Positions 21,795-32,762 of a stretch of 64,000 nt of DNA are shown here, one piece after another. Position numbers and translations under genes: made by a program. The stretch spans positions 1 to 64,000 of the forward strand of contig JAENVS010000026.1 in NCBI GenBank assembly GCA_016650445.1, given 5' to 3'. A model generated the notes under the pieces. The model was not told where the DNA came from and searched no databases. It was given only the letters and a program-made list of their open reading frames with translations. How positions within the stretch are numbered: the stretch's first letter is position 1; each line of letters starts with the position of its first letter. The DNA comes from Frankiaceae bacterium. Its GTDB lineage: Bacteria; Actinomycetota; Actinomycetes; Mycobacteriales; SCTD01.

Positions 21795-22661
21795 ATGCAT
21801 CCGGACGTCGTTGCCTCCGCGCTGGAGCAAGGAGGAGTCGTCGACCTCGCCGCTCTGGGCAGCAACGCGCATCGGACCGCGCGCCGCAACGGGCTCGTGC
21901 TGCTTCAGCCGATGGTGGCTCTGGCGGCCACGCAGCCGGTCGGCGCGCTCGAGCTGATGCACGCCGCTGCCGCGAGTGTGCGCGAGCCGCGAGCGCTCTT
22001 GAGTGCGGCAGCGCTATGGGCGCACGGCCGCGGGCCGCTGCCCGAGGTCGTGGAGATCGGCGTCGTCGAAACCCGGGGAATCACCGTCCTCGCGCCGGTG
22101 ATCGCCCGTCGGCTGGCTCCCGACACGCTCGCGACGATCGTCGTACGCCGGGGTCTACCGGTCGTCGGGCTCGAGGTCGCAGTTGCACAGTGCTCGGCCA
22201 ACCGGTCCGACGCACAGGTGCTCGCGCTGATCGAACGGCTGCTCCGGGACCGAGCCACCACACCGGACCGCTTGCGCGCAGTCTGCCGGCGGGGGTTCGC
22301 CGGAAGCCGCAAGGTGCGGGCCGCCCTGGTCGCACTCGACGGTGGGGACCTGGAGCTCCAGAAGCGGCGACTGCGGGCCGCGCTCACGGCGGCCGGCGTC
22401 GTCGGTCTGCGGTCGGAGGTCAGGCTGGTGAGCCGAACGGCAGCGAGCTGCTACCTCGACCTGCTCCACGACCCGACGCGGAAGGCGTTCGAGCTCGACG
22501 GCGGCTATCACGAGCTCGCCTCGCAGCGACGGATCGACCGCAAGCGCGATCGTTGGATCAAGCGCGACCACAGCATCGAGGTCATCCGCATCGCCGATGA
22601 CGAGGTGCGCAGCGACGTCGACGCCGTCGTGTCCGAGCTACTGCCCCAGCTGCGAGCCTGA
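21795..22661 (+). CDS. DUF559-like nuclease-fold orphan protein
   Basis: A 288-residue protein of unknown function. The C-terminal third (about 215-285) has the pattern of DUF559/Vsr-like endonuclease folds: SCYLDLLHDP, then FELDGGYHELASQRRIDRKRDRWIKRDHSIEVIRI. That gives an acidic residue in a first strand, an E-x-D-G-x-x-H strand, a basic RKRDRWIKR helix and a final VIRI strand. The N-terminal two thirds resemble the AbiEi-like N-terminal part often joined to this domain in Actinobacteria, from memory. The ATG is taken at 21795 (MHPDVVASALEQGGVVDL); no strong ribosome-binding site is visible. It stands alone between whiA and gap, in a place usually without a gene, and is bracketed by two 61-bp repeats. 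Nuclease activity is inferred, not shown. Confidence 0.7.
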   Translation: MHPDVVASALEQGGVVDLAALGSNAHRTARRNGLVLLQPMVALAATQPVGALELMHAAAASVREPRALLSAAALWAHGRGPLPEVVEIGVVETRGITVLAPVIARRLAPDTLATIVVRRGLPVVGLEVAVAQCSANRSDAQVLALIERLLRDRATTPDRLRAVCRRGFAGSRKVRAALVALDGGDLELQKRRLRAALTAAGVVGLRSEVRLVSRTAASCYLDLLHDPTRKAFELDGGYHELASQRRIDRKRDRWIKRDHSIEVIRIADDEVRSDVDAVVSELLPQLRA

Positions 22662-22666
22662 GGCAA

Positions 22667-23803
<1,137 letters not shown>

Positions 23804-23805
23804 GG

Positions 23806-24981
23806 GTGAGAACGGCGCAAGACCTCGACGTCGCCGGCAAGCGGGTCCTCGTCCGCAGCGACCTCAACGTCCCCCTCGAGGGCGGCACGGTCACCGACGA
23901 CGGCCGCATCCGCGCCAGCCTGCCGCTGCTGCAGGATCTGCTCGGTCGTGGCGCGCGGGTCGTCGTCGCCGCGCACCTCGGCCGGCCGAAGGGCACACCC
24001 GATCCGACGTACAGCCTGGCACCGGTTGCGGCGCGGCTCGAGGAGCTCCTGGGCCAGCCCGTGCGACTCGCTCATGACGTCGTGGGGGAGTCCGCGCGGG
24101 ACATGGTCGGCGAGCTCGCCGACGGCGAGGTCGGACTGCTCGAGAACGTCCGCTTCGAAGCCGGCGAGACCAGCAAGGACGACACCGAGCGCGGTGCCTT
24201 CGCCGACCGGCTCGCATCCCTCGCCGACCTCTACGTCGACGACGCGTTCGGCGCCGTCCACCGCAAGCACGCCAGCGTGTACGACGTCGCGCAGCGCCTC
24301 CCGCACGCGAGCGGCCCGCTCGTTGCGAAGGAGGTCGAGGTCCTCAAGCGACTGACGCAGGACCCCGCGCGGCCGTACGCCGTCGTACTCGGCGGTTCGA
24401 AAGTGGGCGACAAACTGGCCGTGATCGAAGCCCTGCTGCCCCACGTGGACACCCTGCTGGTCGGCGGCGGCATGTGCTTCACGTTCCTCAAGGCGCAGGG
24501 TCACGACGTCGGCTCCTCGCTGCTCGAGGAGGACCAGGTCGACCGGTGCCGCGGCTTCCTCGAGAGCGGCAAGGTCGTCCTGCCCGTCGACGTCGTGGCG
24601 GCCACCGCCTTTGCCGCCGACGCCGCCCACGACGTCGTCGCAGCAGACGCGATTCCCGCCGACCGCATGGGTCTCGACATCGGCCCGCAGAGCGTCACGG
24701 TGTTTGCCGAGGCCCTCGCCGGCGCCAAGACCGTCTTCTGGAACGGCCCGATGGGCGTGTTCGAGATGGAGCCGTACGCCGAAGGCACCCGCGGTGTCGC
24801 GGAGGCAGTCGCAGGCCTCGACGGCGCCCTGACCGTCGTCGGTGGCGGTGACAGCGCGGCTGCCGTGCGCGCACTGGGCATCGACGAGGCGCGCTTCACC
24901 CACATCTCCACCGGTGGAGGTGCCAGCCTCGAGTACCTCGAGGGCAAGGACCTGCCCGGCCTCACCGTGCTGGAGTCCTGA
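23806..24981 (+). CDS. pgk: Phosphoglycerate kinase
   Basis: A 391-residue phosphoglycerate kinase making ATP from 1,3-bisphosphoglycerate. N-terminal [23 protein letters not shown], the linker [25 protein letters not shown] and the C-terminal nucleotide loop [15 protein letters not shown] with [13 protein letters not shown] are seen. The start is a GTG two bases after the gap stop, so it is probably translated by coupling; no independent ribosome-binding site is visible. Confidence 0.97.
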   Translation: MRTAQDLDVAGKRVLVRSDLNVPLEGGTVTDDGRIRASLPLLQDLLGRGARVVVAAHLGRPKGTPDPTYSLAPVAARLEELLGQPVRLAHDVVGESARDMVGELADGEVGLLENVRFEAGETSKDDTERGAFADRLASLADLYVDDAFGAVHRKHASVYDVAQRLPHASGPLVAKEVEVLKRLTQDPARPYAVVLGGSKVGDKLAVIEALLPHVDTLLVGGGMCFTFLKAQGHDVGSSLLEEDQVDRCRGFLESGKVVLPVDVVAATAFAADAAHDVVAADAIPADRMGLDIGPQSVTVFAEALAGAKTVFWNGPMGVFEMEPYAEGTRGVAEAVAGLDGALTVVGGGDSAAAVRALGIDEARFTHISTGGGASLEYLEGKDLPGLTVLES

Positions 24982-24982
24982 C

Positions 24983-25777
24983 ATGGCTGCCCGTTCTCAT
25001 CAGCCCACCCGCAAGCCGCTGATGGCCGGCAACTGGAAGATGAACCTGCACCACCTCGAGGCCATCGCGCTGGTCCAGAAGCTCTCCTTCACGCTGGCCG
25101 ACGACGACTACGCCCGCACCGAGGTCGCCGTACTGCCCCCGTTCACCGACCTGCGCAGCGTCCAGACGATGGTCGACGGCGACAAGCTGCAGATCGTGTA
25201 CGGCGGGCAGGACCTGTCGCCGTACGACGGCGGTGCCTACACCGGCGACATCAGCGGCGCCATGCTGGCCAAGCTCGGCTGCACCTACGTCGTCATCGGC
25301 CACAGCGAGCGGCGCGAGTACCACGCGGAGACCGACGCGGTCGTCAACGCCAAGGTGCAGGCCGCCGCCCGCCACGGCCTGGTGCCGATCCTGTGCGTGG
25401 GGGAGCGGCTCGACGTCCGGCAGGCGGGCGACCAGGTCGCGCACTGCACGGCGCAGCTCGACGGCGCGCTCGCCGGCCTCCCGGAGCGCGTGGTGCGGAC
25501 CATCGTCATCGCCTACGAGCCGGTCTGGGCCATCGGCACCGGCGAGGTGGCGACACCCGAGGACGCCCAGGAGGTCTGCGCTGCCCTGCGGGCCCGGCTG
25601 GCCGAGCTGTACCCCGGCGACCTGGCCGACGGCGTCCGGGTGCTGTACGGCGGCTCGGTGAAGGCAGCCAACGCGGCCGGGATCATGGAACAGCCCGACG
25701 TCGACGGCGCTCTCATCGGCGGCGCGAGCCTGGACGCGGCTGAGTTTGCCGGGATCTGCCGCTTTTCGCCCACCTGA
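24983..25777 (+). CDS. tpiA: Triosephosphate isomerase
   Basis: A 264-residue TIM-barrel enzyme interconverting dihydroxyacetone phosphate and glyceraldehyde 3-phosphate. Catalytic residues are in MAGNWKMN (Asn, Lys), [10 protein letters not shown] (His) and [11 protein letters not shown] (Glu); the phosphate loop [11 protein letters not shown] and GGASLD close the site. The ATG follows the pgk stop with one base between them. The usual next gene, secG, is here displaced ~6.7 kb downstream by a peptide transporter. Confidence 0.97.
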   Translation: MAARSHQPTRKPLMAGNWKMNLHHLEAIALVQKLSFTLADDDYARTEVAVLPPFTDLRSVQTMVDGDKLQIVYGGQDLSPYDGGAYTGDISGAMLAKLGCTYVVIGHSERREYHAETDAVVNAKVQAAARHGLVPILCVGERLDVRQAGDQVAHCTAQLDGALAGLPERVVRTIVIAYEPVWAIGTGEVATPEDAQEVCAALRARLAELYPGDLADGVRVLYGGSVKAANAAGIMEQPDVDGALIGGASLDAAEFAGICRFSPT

Positions 25778-25933
25778 CCGGTTCGGCACCGGAAGGCCCT
25801 CAGCGTCCCCTCGGCAGCGGTAACTCTTGCGTCACGATCACGCGGCGCTCCGGCGACGTCCCTTCCGCTGGGTTGTGTCACCTGGCTACTGTCCGTGCTC
25901 GATGGCGTCAGATCCGACGCCGTCACTTCAGTG

Positions 25934-25970
25934 GCCCGGGGGCTCTCTCCGGGTGAAGAGTTCCCCGGGC
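25934..25970 (+). promoter_or_regulatory. Inverted repeat in leader of transporter operon
   Basis: GCCCGGGG (25934-25941) and CCCCGGGC (25963-25970) form a perfect 8-bp stem with a 21-base loop. It ends 29 bases before the start codon of the binding protein. It could be an operator or an RNA hairpin in the leader; nothing distinguishes the two. Confidence 0.35.
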
Positions 25971-25999
25971 GTCCGAGTGGCGCCCAGGAGAGGTGGACA

Positions 26000-27766
26000 A
26001 TGCTCAGCACGCGCAGAGGGCTCTCCACTGCCGCCCTCATGGCAAGCCTCGCCCTCACGGCGGCGGCCTGTGGTGGCAGCAGCGACGGCAACAGCGGAAC
26101 CACGCCTGACGACGGTGCCAAGAAGGGCGGCACGCTCAAGCTGCTCGGCGCCGGCGACATCGACCACATGGACCCGGCCTCGGCCTACTACCAGACCAGC
26201 TATCTGCTGCTGCGCGCGGTCACGCGCCAGCTGCTCAGCTACCCGGTCTCCAAGGACGAGAAGGAGTCGGTCACGCCCGTCCCGGACCTCGCGAGCGCCG
26301 AGCCTGAGGTCACCAACGACGGCAAGACCTACACCTTCAAGATCCGCCAGGGCGCGCAGTGGGACACCACGCCGGCGCGGCAGATCACGGGTGCTGACGC
26401 CGAGCGCGGCTTCAAGCGCCTCTGCAACCCGGTCCAGCCCAGCGGTGGCATCGGGTACTACTCCGGCGTCATCGTCGGCATGAAGGAGTTCTGCGACCCG
26501 TTCGCCAAGGTGCCGCCGAACGCCAAGGCCATCGGCGACTACGTCGAGAAGAACAAGATCTCGGGCATCACGACGACCGACGACTCGATCACGATCAACC
26601 TGGTCCAGGCGGCCGGTGACTTCGTGAACATCGTCGCGATGCCGTTCGCCTCGCCGATGCCGGTCGAGATGAACGCCTACATCCCCGACGACCCGACCTT
26701 CCGCCAGAAGTTCGTCTCCAGCGGCCCGTACAAGATCTCCAAGTACGTCGCGGAGAAGAACATCGAGCTGGTCCGCAACCCGGCCTGGAAGGCCGAGAGC
26801 GACCCGCTGCGCAAGGCGTACGTCGACAACATCTCCATCACGCAGGGCTCCGACGAGGGCCCGGTGCAGCAGCAGCTGCAGGCCGGCACCGCCGACATGT
26901 CGTGGGACACCACGGTCCCGGTTGCCAACATCCCGAGCCTGCTCGCGGCGAAGGACGCCAACGCGACGAAGGTCGGCGGTGGGCGCATCGACTACATGGT
27001 CTTCAACACGCTCAGCCCGAACAACAACAAGGCGCTGGCGAACCCGAAGGTCCGGCAGGCGATCAACTACGCCGTCAACAAGAAGGCCGTCATCCAGGTG
27101 CTCGGTGGCCCTGACCTGTTCACCTGCACCGGCAACGTCCTGTCGCCGCCGATCCTCGGGTACAAGAAGTTCGACCTGTACCCGACGCCGGACTGCGCGG
27201 GTGACCCCGCCAAGGCCAAGTCGCTGCTCGCCGAGGCCGGCTTCCCGAACGGCATCACGCTGAAGTACACCTTCCGCAACCGCGGGAAGTCGCCTCAGAT
27301 CGCCGCGACGCTGCAGGCCGAGCTCAAGAAGGCCGGCATCACCCTGAAGCTCAAGCAGGTCAACCCGGCCGACTTCTACACCCAGAACCTGTCCCACCTG
27401 CCGGCGATCAAGTCCGGCTCATGGGACGTCGCGGTTCCGGGTTGGAGCCCCGACTGGGCCGGCAACGCCGCCCGCTCGTTCTTCGTGCCCCTGCTCGACG
27501 GCCGCCTGTTCGCCGAGGGCACGACCAACTACGGCGGTTACAACAACCCCGAGGTGAACAAGGTCGCCGACCAGGCGCTCGCCGCTGCGACGCCGGAGAA
27601 GGCCGCCGAGCTGTGGGCCGAGGTCGACAAGAAGACGATGGAGGACGCCCCGTGGGTCCCCATCGACAACGGCCGGTCCGTTCGGTACCACAGCAAGACC
27701 GTCGGTGGATGCACCATCTTCCTGTTCACCGACAACTGCGACATCACGAACGTCTGGAAGAGCTAG
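26000..27766 (+). CDS. Peptide ABC transporter substrate-binding lipoprotein
   Basis: A 588-residue family 5 solute-binding protein (OppA/DppA type). The signal peptide has lipobox LTAAAC with the lipidated cysteine at residue 24, followed by a Gly/Ser/Asp linker. The mature protein begins GGTLKLLGAGDIDHMDP, usual for this family, and holds PDLASAEPEVTNDGKTYTFKIR, SSGPYKISKY and RQAINYAVNKKAVI. AGGAGAGG precedes the ATG. It is the first gene of the transporter operon and is separated from the ATPase genes by a strong hairpin. The substrate (oligopeptides, dipeptides or another nutrient) cannot be told. Confidence 0.92.
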   Translation: MLSTRRGLSTAALMASLALTAAACGGSSDGNSGTTPDDGAKKGGTLKLLGAGDIDHMDPASAYYQTSYLLLRAVTRQLLSYPVSKDEKESVTPVPDLASAEPEVTNDGKTYTFKIRQGAQWDTTPARQITGADAERGFKRLCNPVQPSGGIGYYSGVIVGMKEFCDPFAKVPPNAKAIGDYVEKNKISGITTTDDSITINLVQAAGDFVNIVAMPFASPMPVEMNAYIPDDPTFRQKFVSSGPYKISKYVAEKNIELVRNPAWKAESDPLRKAYVDNISITQGSDEGPVQQQLQAGTADMSWDTTVPVANIPSLLAAKDANATKVGGGRIDYMVFNTLSPNNNKALANPKVRQAINYAVNKKAVIQVLGGPDLFTCTGNVLSPPILGYKKFDLYPTPDCAGDPAKAKSLLAEAGFPNGITLKYTFRNRGKSPQIAATLQAELKKAGITLKLKQVNPADFYTQNLSHLPAIKSGSWDVAVPGWSPDWAGNAARSFFVPLLDGRLFAEGTTNYGGYNNPEVNKVADQALAAATPEKAAELWAEVDKKTMEDAPWVPIDNGRSVRYHSKTVGGCTIFLFTDNCDITNVWKS

Positions 27767-27780
27767 CCCCAGCGTTCTGA

Positions 27781-27824
27781 GGCCCGGCCGGCCGCGCGGC
27801 ACACCCGCGCGGCCGGTCCGGGCC
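27781..27824 (+). terminator. Strong hairpin after binding-protein gene
   Basis: A GC-only stem: arm 27781-27797 (GGCCCGGCCGGCCGCGC) pairs with 27807-27824, leaving one bulged base and a 9-base loop, then TTACG. It sits in the 183-base gap between the binding protein and the first ATPase. It probably works as a partial terminator or mRNA-stabilising stem that keeps the binding protein in excess. Confidence 0.75.
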
Positions 27825-27949
27825 TTACGCGTCTCAGCACAGATCTGACAGCGCCTCCGCGGCCCCCGGGCCACCCTGCCGGGGCCATCCCGATGTGCCA
27901 GACTCCCAGCCGAGCCACACCCCCCGCCCGCTCCCTCAACGAGGTGCCG

Positions 27950-29338
27950 ATGACCTTGCTCGACGTGACGGACCTGAGGGTCTCGTTCCCCACCGAGGAC
28001 GGTCTGGTCCGGGCAGTCCAGGGCATCTCCTTCACCCTCGATCCCGGTCAGACCCTGGGCATCGTGGGGGAGTCCGGGTCCGGCAAGAGCGTGTGCACCC
28101 AGACGATCATGGGGCTCACCCGAGGCGCTCAGATAAGCGGCACGGCCATGTTCGAGGGCCGCGACTTGCTGACCATGGGCGACAACGACCTCCGCAAGAT
28201 CCGCGGCGCCGAGATCGGGATGATCTTCCAGGACCCGCTGTCGAGCCTGCACCCGCAGTACAAGGTGGGCTGGCAGATCGTCGAGATGATCCAGGCCCAC
28301 GAGGACATCTCGACGAAGGCCGCGACCAAGCGGGCGGTCGACTTGCTCAGGCTGGTCGGGATCCCGCAGCCCGACCGCCGGGTCGACGACTACCCGCACC
28401 AGTTCTCCGGCGGCATGCGCCAGCGCGCGATGATCGCGATGTCGCTGGCGCTCAACCCCAAGCTGCTGATCGCCGACGAGCCGACGACCGCGCTCGACGT
28501 GACGGTCCAGGCCCAGATCATCGACCTCATCGAGCGGCTGCAGGCCGAGTTCAACACCGCGGTCATCATGATCACCCACGACCTCGGCGTCGTGGCCGAC
28601 ATCGCCGACGACGTCATGGTCATGTACGCCGGCAAGCCGGTCGAGTTCGCCGACCGCCGCACCCTCTACTACCGGCCGCACCACCCCTACACCAAGGGGC
28701 TGATCGAGAGCATCCCGAGCGCCGAGGGCGAGCGGGGCCGGCTCAAGCCGATCCAGGGTCAGCCGCCGTCGCTGATCCGCCTGCCGAGCGGCTGCTCGTT
28801 CCACCCCCGCTGCCCGTACGTGATGGACCAGTGCGTCACCGAGATCCCGCCGCTGCGCCAGGTCGCCGGCAGCGCCGACCACCGCTCCGCCTGCTGGCTG
28901 CCCGTCGACGAGGTCGGCATCGGCGGCGAGGTCGACCGCAAGCGTGAGCAGGTGGCGCTCGCCCGTCGCGGCACCCTCGCGGCGGAGAGCTCCGACGTCA
29001 TCGACAGCGTCGACGTCCCCGACGGCTCGGCCGCCGATGTCCCGGCCGACGTCGGCGCCGACACCACGACGCGGGGGCGCACGCAGCCGCTCGCGTCGAC
29101 GGCCACCCGCGCCGTCCGCGCCCGCACTGGACAACCGGCGCCGCCGGCACGTCCGCAGCGCCGCGGCGCGACGGCAACCGAGGCGGTGACCGCCGCCCCC
29201 GTGAAGAAGGCAGCGCCGAAGACCTCGGCAAAGAAGGCCGTGGCGAAGAAGACGGTCGCCTCGAAGACCGCGGGCACGACCGCGAAGAAGACCACGCCCC
29301 GTCGTACGAACTCGTCGCAGAACGGAAGCACATCGTGA
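27950..29338 (+). CDS. Peptide ABC transporter ATPase (OppD type) with Lys/Ala-rich tail
   Basis: A 462-residue ABC ATPase. Walker A GESGSGKS is at about 37-44, the Q-loop in [11 protein letters not shown], signature [12 protein letters not shown], Walker [13 protein letters not shown] and H-loop THDLGVVAD. The C-terminal oligopeptide-transporter region has [15 protein letters not shown]. Conserved protein ends near residue 335. Some 125 residues follow that are low-complexity, first acidic, then lysine/alanine/threonine-rich like histone H1 tails ([16 protein letters not shown]). Such a tail is unusual for this family and may bind nucleic acid or be an unstructured linker. The ATG follows GAGG by five bases; the stop overlaps the next ATPase. 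Confidence 0.9.
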   Translation: MTLLDVTDLRVSFPTEDGLVRAVQGISFTLDPGQTLGIVGESGSGKSVCTQTIMGLTRGAQISGTAMFEGRDLLTMGDNDLRKIRGAEIGMIFQDPLSSLHPQYKVGWQIVEMIQAHEDISTKAATKRAVDLLRLVGIPQPDRRVDDYPHQFSGGMRQRAMIAMSLALNPKLLIADEPTTALDVTVQAQIIDLIERLQAEFNTAVIMITHDLGVVADIADDVMVMYAGKPVEFADRRTLYYRPHHPYTKGLIESIPSAEGERGRLKPIQGQPPSLIRLPSGCSFHPRCPYVMDQCVTEIPPLRQVAGSADHRSACWLPVDEVGIGGEVDRKREQVALARRGTLAAESSDVIDSVDVPDGSAADVPADVGADTTTRGRTQPLASTATRAVRARTGQPAPPARPQRRGATATEAVTAAPVKKAAPKTSAKKAVAKKTVASKTAGTTAKKTTPRRTNSSQNGSTS

Positions 29339-30474
29339 CCGCCGCACAACCCGAGGTCGACCACGCCGGGCGTGATGTGAACACCCAGGCAGGGGACGTC
29401 CTGCTCAAGGTAGAGGGAGCGAAGAAGTACTTCCCGATCAAGCAGGGGATCATCTTCCAGAAGGAGGTCGCGCGCGTCCACGCCGTCGACGGCGTCGACC
29501 TCGAGGTGCGCTCCGGCGAGACGCTGGGACTCGTGGGTGAGACCGGCTGCGGGAAGTCCACGCTCGCGCGCTTGATCGCGGGGCTCTACCCGATGACGGC
29601 CGGCACGGTCTCCTTCGACGGGTCAGACATCACCAACCTGTCGCGCAAGAAGATGCGGCCGTTCCGCCGCGACATCCAGATGATCTTCCAGGACCCCTAC
29701 GGCTCGCTGAACCCGCGTCGGCGGGTGGGCTCGATCATCGGCGACCCGTTCGACATCCACGGTGTCGCCGACGGCGCGGAGCGCAAGAAGCGCGTCCAGG
29801 AGCTGATGGAGGTCGTCGGGCTCAACCCCGAGCACTTCAACCGGTTCCCGGCAGAGTTCTCCGGCGGCCAGCGCCAGCGCATCGGCGTCGCCCGCGCTCT
29901 CGCGCTCCGGCCCAAGCTCATCATCTGCGACGAGCCGGTGTCGGCGCTGGACGTGTCGATCCAGGCGCAGGTCATCAACCTGCTCGACGACCTGCAGAAC
30001 GAGTTCGGCCTGACCTACATCTTCATCGCGCACGACCTGTCGGTGGTCCGGCACGTCAGCGACCGCGTCGCGGTGATGTACCTCGGCAAGATCATGGAGA
30101 CCGGGCCGGTCGACGACCTCTACGGCCTGCCGCGGCACCCCTACACCAACGCCCTGCTGTCGGCGGTCCCGATTCCCGACCCGGACCGCGCAGACAGCCG
30201 CGAGCGGATCATCCTGCGCGGCGACGTGCCCTCGCCGGTCAACCCGCCCACCGGCTGCCCGTTCCACCCGCGCTGCCCGAAGGCGCAGGACATCTGCGTG
30301 CAGGAGATGCCGCCGCTCGAGCCGGTCTTCGTGGACCCGCCGACGCACCGCACGGCATGCCACTTCCCCGTGCCGGAGGGTGAGGACATCTCGCAGTGCA
30401 CCCCCGGCATCGACCAGTCCGGCACCGGCCCGCTCGTCGGCGCGGACCTGTCCGCGATCACGACCGGCAGCTGA
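29335..30474 (+). CDS. Peptide ABC transporter ATPase (OppF type)
   Basis: A 379-residue ABC ATPase, second of the pair that powers the peptide importer. [24 protein letters not shown] near residues 30-53 is the OppF-like start; Walker [21 protein letters not shown], signature [12 protein letters not shown], Walker [25 protein letters not shown] and the C-terminal [15 protein letters not shown] are all intact. The GTG start overlaps the upstream stop (GTGA), so the two ATPases should be made in equal amounts. Confidence 0.93.
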   Translation: MTAAQPEVDHAGRDVNTQAGDVLLKVEGAKKYFPIKQGIIFQKEVARVHAVDGVDLEVRSGETLGLVGETGCGKSTLARLIAGLYPMTAGTVSFDGSDITNLSRKKMRPFRRDIQMIFQDPYGSLNPRRRVGSIIGDPFDIHGVADGAERKKRVQELMEVVGLNPEHFNRFPAEFSGGQRQRIGVARALALRPKLIICDEPVSALDVSIQAQVINLLDDLQNEFGLTYIFIAHDLSVVRHVSDRVAVMYLGKIMETGPVDDLYGLPRHPYTNALLSAVPIPDPDRADSRERIILRGDVPSPVNPPTGCPFHPRCPKAQDICVQEMPPLEPVFVDPPTHRTACHFPVPEGEDISQCTPGIDQSGTGPLVGADLSAITTGS

Positions 30475-30487
30475 GAGAGGACGACGG

Positions 30488-31453
30488 ATGACACTCATCG
30501 CTGCCGACGAGGTCGCCGAGCAGAAGGGCGGCGGCGGGAAGGACCCGCAGCCGACCAAGGCGATCGAGGGCCGCGCCCCGCTGCAGCTGGCCTGGGCCCG
30601 GCTCCGCAAGGACAAGGTCTCGCTGGCCTGCCTCGGCGTGATCGTGCTGCTCGTGCTGGTGGCCATCTTCGCCAACCAGCTCACCGACTTGATCGGACAC
30701 CCGCCCAACGAGCAGTACCGGGACGAGGGACTGCAGCCCAATGGGCTTCCCGTCGCCCCGAGCAGCTTCTTCTGGCTCGGGGGCGACGAGGTCGGTCGGG
30801 ATGTCCTGTCGCGGATCATCCACGGCGCTCGCGTCTCGCTCTTGGTTGGTGTCGTCGCCACCGCGTTCGCCGTTCTCATCGGCGTGACGATCGGCACCAT
30901 GGCCGGCTATTTCGGTGGCGTCATCGACACCTTCCTGTCGCGCACCATGGACGTCTTCCTGTCCTTCCCCTTCCTCCTGTTCGCGATCTCGCTCGTGGCT
31001 GTGAAGGGAGCGAGCCTGAGGATCAGCATCTTTGTGATCGCCTTCTTCATCTGGGCCAACGTCGGCCGCATCGTGCGCGGGCAGGTGCTCTCGATCCGCG
31101 AGAAGGAGTACGTCGAAGCTGCGCGCTCCCTGGGCGCGAGCGACCTGCGGATCATGGTCGTCGACGTGATCCCCAACCTGGTCGCGCCGGTCATCGTCTA
31201 CTCGACGTTGCTGATCCCGACCGCGATCGTCTTCGAGGCGACGCTGTCGTTCCTCGGCCTCGGTGTGCCGATCCCGACCCCCACGTGGGGCAACATGATC
31301 GCCACTTCGCAGAGCACGTACCTGCAAGCGCCGTGGTACCTGCTCTTCCCGAGTCTCGCGCTGTTCATCACGACGCTCGCCTTCAACCTGCTGGGCGACG
31401 GGCTGCGCGACGCGCTCGACCCGCGTGCCGCCCGCGTCCTCGCCCGCAAGTAA
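30488..31453 (+). CDS. Peptide ABC transporter permease (OppC type)
   Basis: A 321-residue inner-membrane permease. An N-terminal cytoplasmic stretch of ~40 residues leads to a first helix (VSLACLGVIVLLVLVAIFA), a periplasmic loop with FWLGGDEVGRDVLSRIIHGARVSL (the DppC/OppC landmark), then five more helices. The ATPase-contact EAA loop is EYVEAARSLGASDLRIMVVDVIPN. It ends GDGLRDALDPR, as the family does. GAGAGGA lies seven bases before the ATG. OppC precedes OppB here, the reverse of the enteric order. Confidence 0.93.
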   Translation: MTLIAADEVAEQKGGGGKDPQPTKAIEGRAPLQLAWARLRKDKVSLACLGVIVLLVLVAIFANQLTDLIGHPPNEQYRDEGLQPNGLPVAPSSFFWLGGDEVGRDVLSRIIHGARVSLLVGVVATAFAVLIGVTIGTMAGYFGGVIDTFLSRTMDVFLSFPFLLFAISLVAVKGASLRISIFVIAFFIWANVGRIVRGQVLSIREKEYVEAARSLGASDLRIMVVDVIPNLVAPVIVYSTLLIPTAIVFEATLSFLGLGVPIPTPTWGNMIATSQSTYLQAPWYLLFPSLALFITTLAFNLLGDGLRDALDPRAARVLARK

Positions 31454-31467
31454 CGGAAGGTCCAGTC

Positions 31468-32433
31468 ATGGGTCGTTTCATCGTGCGCCGGGCGCTGTTC
31501 GGGCTCGTGGTGCTTACCATCATCAGCTTCGCCGTCTTCTGGCTCTTCTTCGTGTTCGCGCCCGGCGACAAGGCCGGCAACTTCTGCGGCAAGAACTGCA
31601 CACCGGAGCGGCTGGCGCAGATCCGCGCGCTCTACCACCTCGATGAGCCGTGGTACTCCCAGTACTGGCTGTACGTGAAGCGCCTGGTCCTGCACGGCGA
31701 CCTCGGCTACAGCTTCACCAACCAGACACCCGTGCGCAGCATCATCTTCGACCGGGCGCCCGCCACGGCGTCCTTGGCGCTCGGTGCCGCCGTGATCTGG
31801 CTGTCGCTCGGCATCCCGATCGGCATCCTGGCCGCCACCAAGCCGCGCAGCCTGCGCGACCGCGCCGCCACGATCTTCGCGCTCGGCGGTCTGTCGATCC
31901 CGACCTTCGTCCTCGGCCTGGTCATGCTCTACCTGTTCTTCTACCAGCTGACCATCCACGGGGTGGCGTTCTTCCCGGGCAACGGCTACGCCCCGCTGAC
32001 GGAGAACCCGTGGGAGTGGGTGAAGCACCTGATACTCCCGTGGTTCACCCTCGCGATCGTCAGCGCGGCGTCGTACTCCCGCATCACCCGGGGCTCGCTG
32101 CTCGAGGTGCTCGGGGAGGACTACATCCGGACGGCCCGGGCCAAGGGCCTGTCCGAGCGCCGCGTCATCTACCGGCACGGGCTGCGCAGCGCCCTCACGC
32201 CCGTGGTGACGCTGCTCGGTATCGACGTCGGCACGCTGCTCGGTGGCGCGATCGTGACCGAGCAGGTCTTCGGGCTGCAAGGGATCGGGCAGACGGCCGT
32301 CCAGGCCGTCATCAACGGCGACCTGCCCATCATCTTCGGTACCGTGTTGTTCGCGGCGGTCTTCATCGTCGTCGCGAACATCCTCGTGGACATCGCCTAC
32401 GCGATGCTCGACGCTCGTGTCCGACTCGCCTGA
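31468..32433 (+). CDS. Peptide ABC transporter permease (OppB type)
   Basis: A 321-residue permease with N-terminal MGRFIVRRALFGLVVLTIISFAVF, the OppB/DppB start. A periplasmic loop contains a cysteine pair (NFCGKNC), and six helices follow. The EAA loop is EDYIRTARAKGLSERRVIYRHGLRSAL, then PVVTLLGIDVGTLLGGAIVTEQVF. GGAAGG precedes the ATG, 14 bases after the OppC-type gene. secG starts 15 bases after its stop, so the transporter and secG may share a transcript. Confidence 0.93.
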   Translation: MGRFIVRRALFGLVVLTIISFAVFWLFFVFAPGDKAGNFCGKNCTPERLAQIRALYHLDEPWYSQYWLYVKRLVLHGDLGYSFTNQTPVRSIIFDRAPATASLALGAAVIWLSLGIPIGILAATKPRSLRDRAATIFALGGLSIPTFVLGLVMLYLFFYQLTIHGVAFFPGNGYAPLTENPWEWVKHLILPWFTLAIVSAASYSRITRGSLLEVLGEDYIRTARAKGLSERRVIYRHGLRSALTPVVTLLGIDVGTLLGGAIVTEQVFGLQGIGQTAVQAVINGDLPIIFGTVLFAAVFIVVANILVDIAYAMLDARVRLA

Positions 32434-32448
32434 CCTGGAGCTCCTGCT

Positions 32449-32691
32449 GTGGTGCTGTTCCTCTCCATCCTGCTGAGCCTGGCCAGCGTCCTGATGATCG
32501 TCCTGGTGCTGCTGCACCGGGGCAAGGGCGGCGGCTTGTCCAACCTGTTCGGCGGCGGCGTGTCCTCGTCGCTCGGCGGCAGCGCCGTGGTGGAGAAGAA
32601 CCTCGACCGCCTGACGATCATCTGCGGCGCGATCTGGGCCGTCTGCATCGTCGCCCTGGGCCTGCTCCTGAAGGAGACGCCTTCCTCGTGA
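32449..32691 (+). CDS. secG: Preprotein translocase subunit SecG
   Basis: An 80-residue SecG, small partner of SecYE in the export channel. Two transmembrane helices (about 3-23 and 52-73) flank the glycine/serine-rich loop GKGGGLSNLFGGGVSSSLGGS, which is the family signature. The GTG start lies after GGAG. In most actinobacteria it follows tpiA directly; here the five-gene peptide transporter stands between. Confidence 0.93.
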   Translation: MVLFLSILLSLASVLMIVLVLLHRGKGGGLSNLFGGGVSSSLGGSAVVEKNLDRLTIICGAIWAVCIVALGLLLKETPSS

Positions 32692-32762
32692 GGGCCGGCG
32701 GCTCGGCGGCCGCCGTAGACTGACCCAGATCCACCCGAGCGAGCACCGAAGGGGCGTCACCT

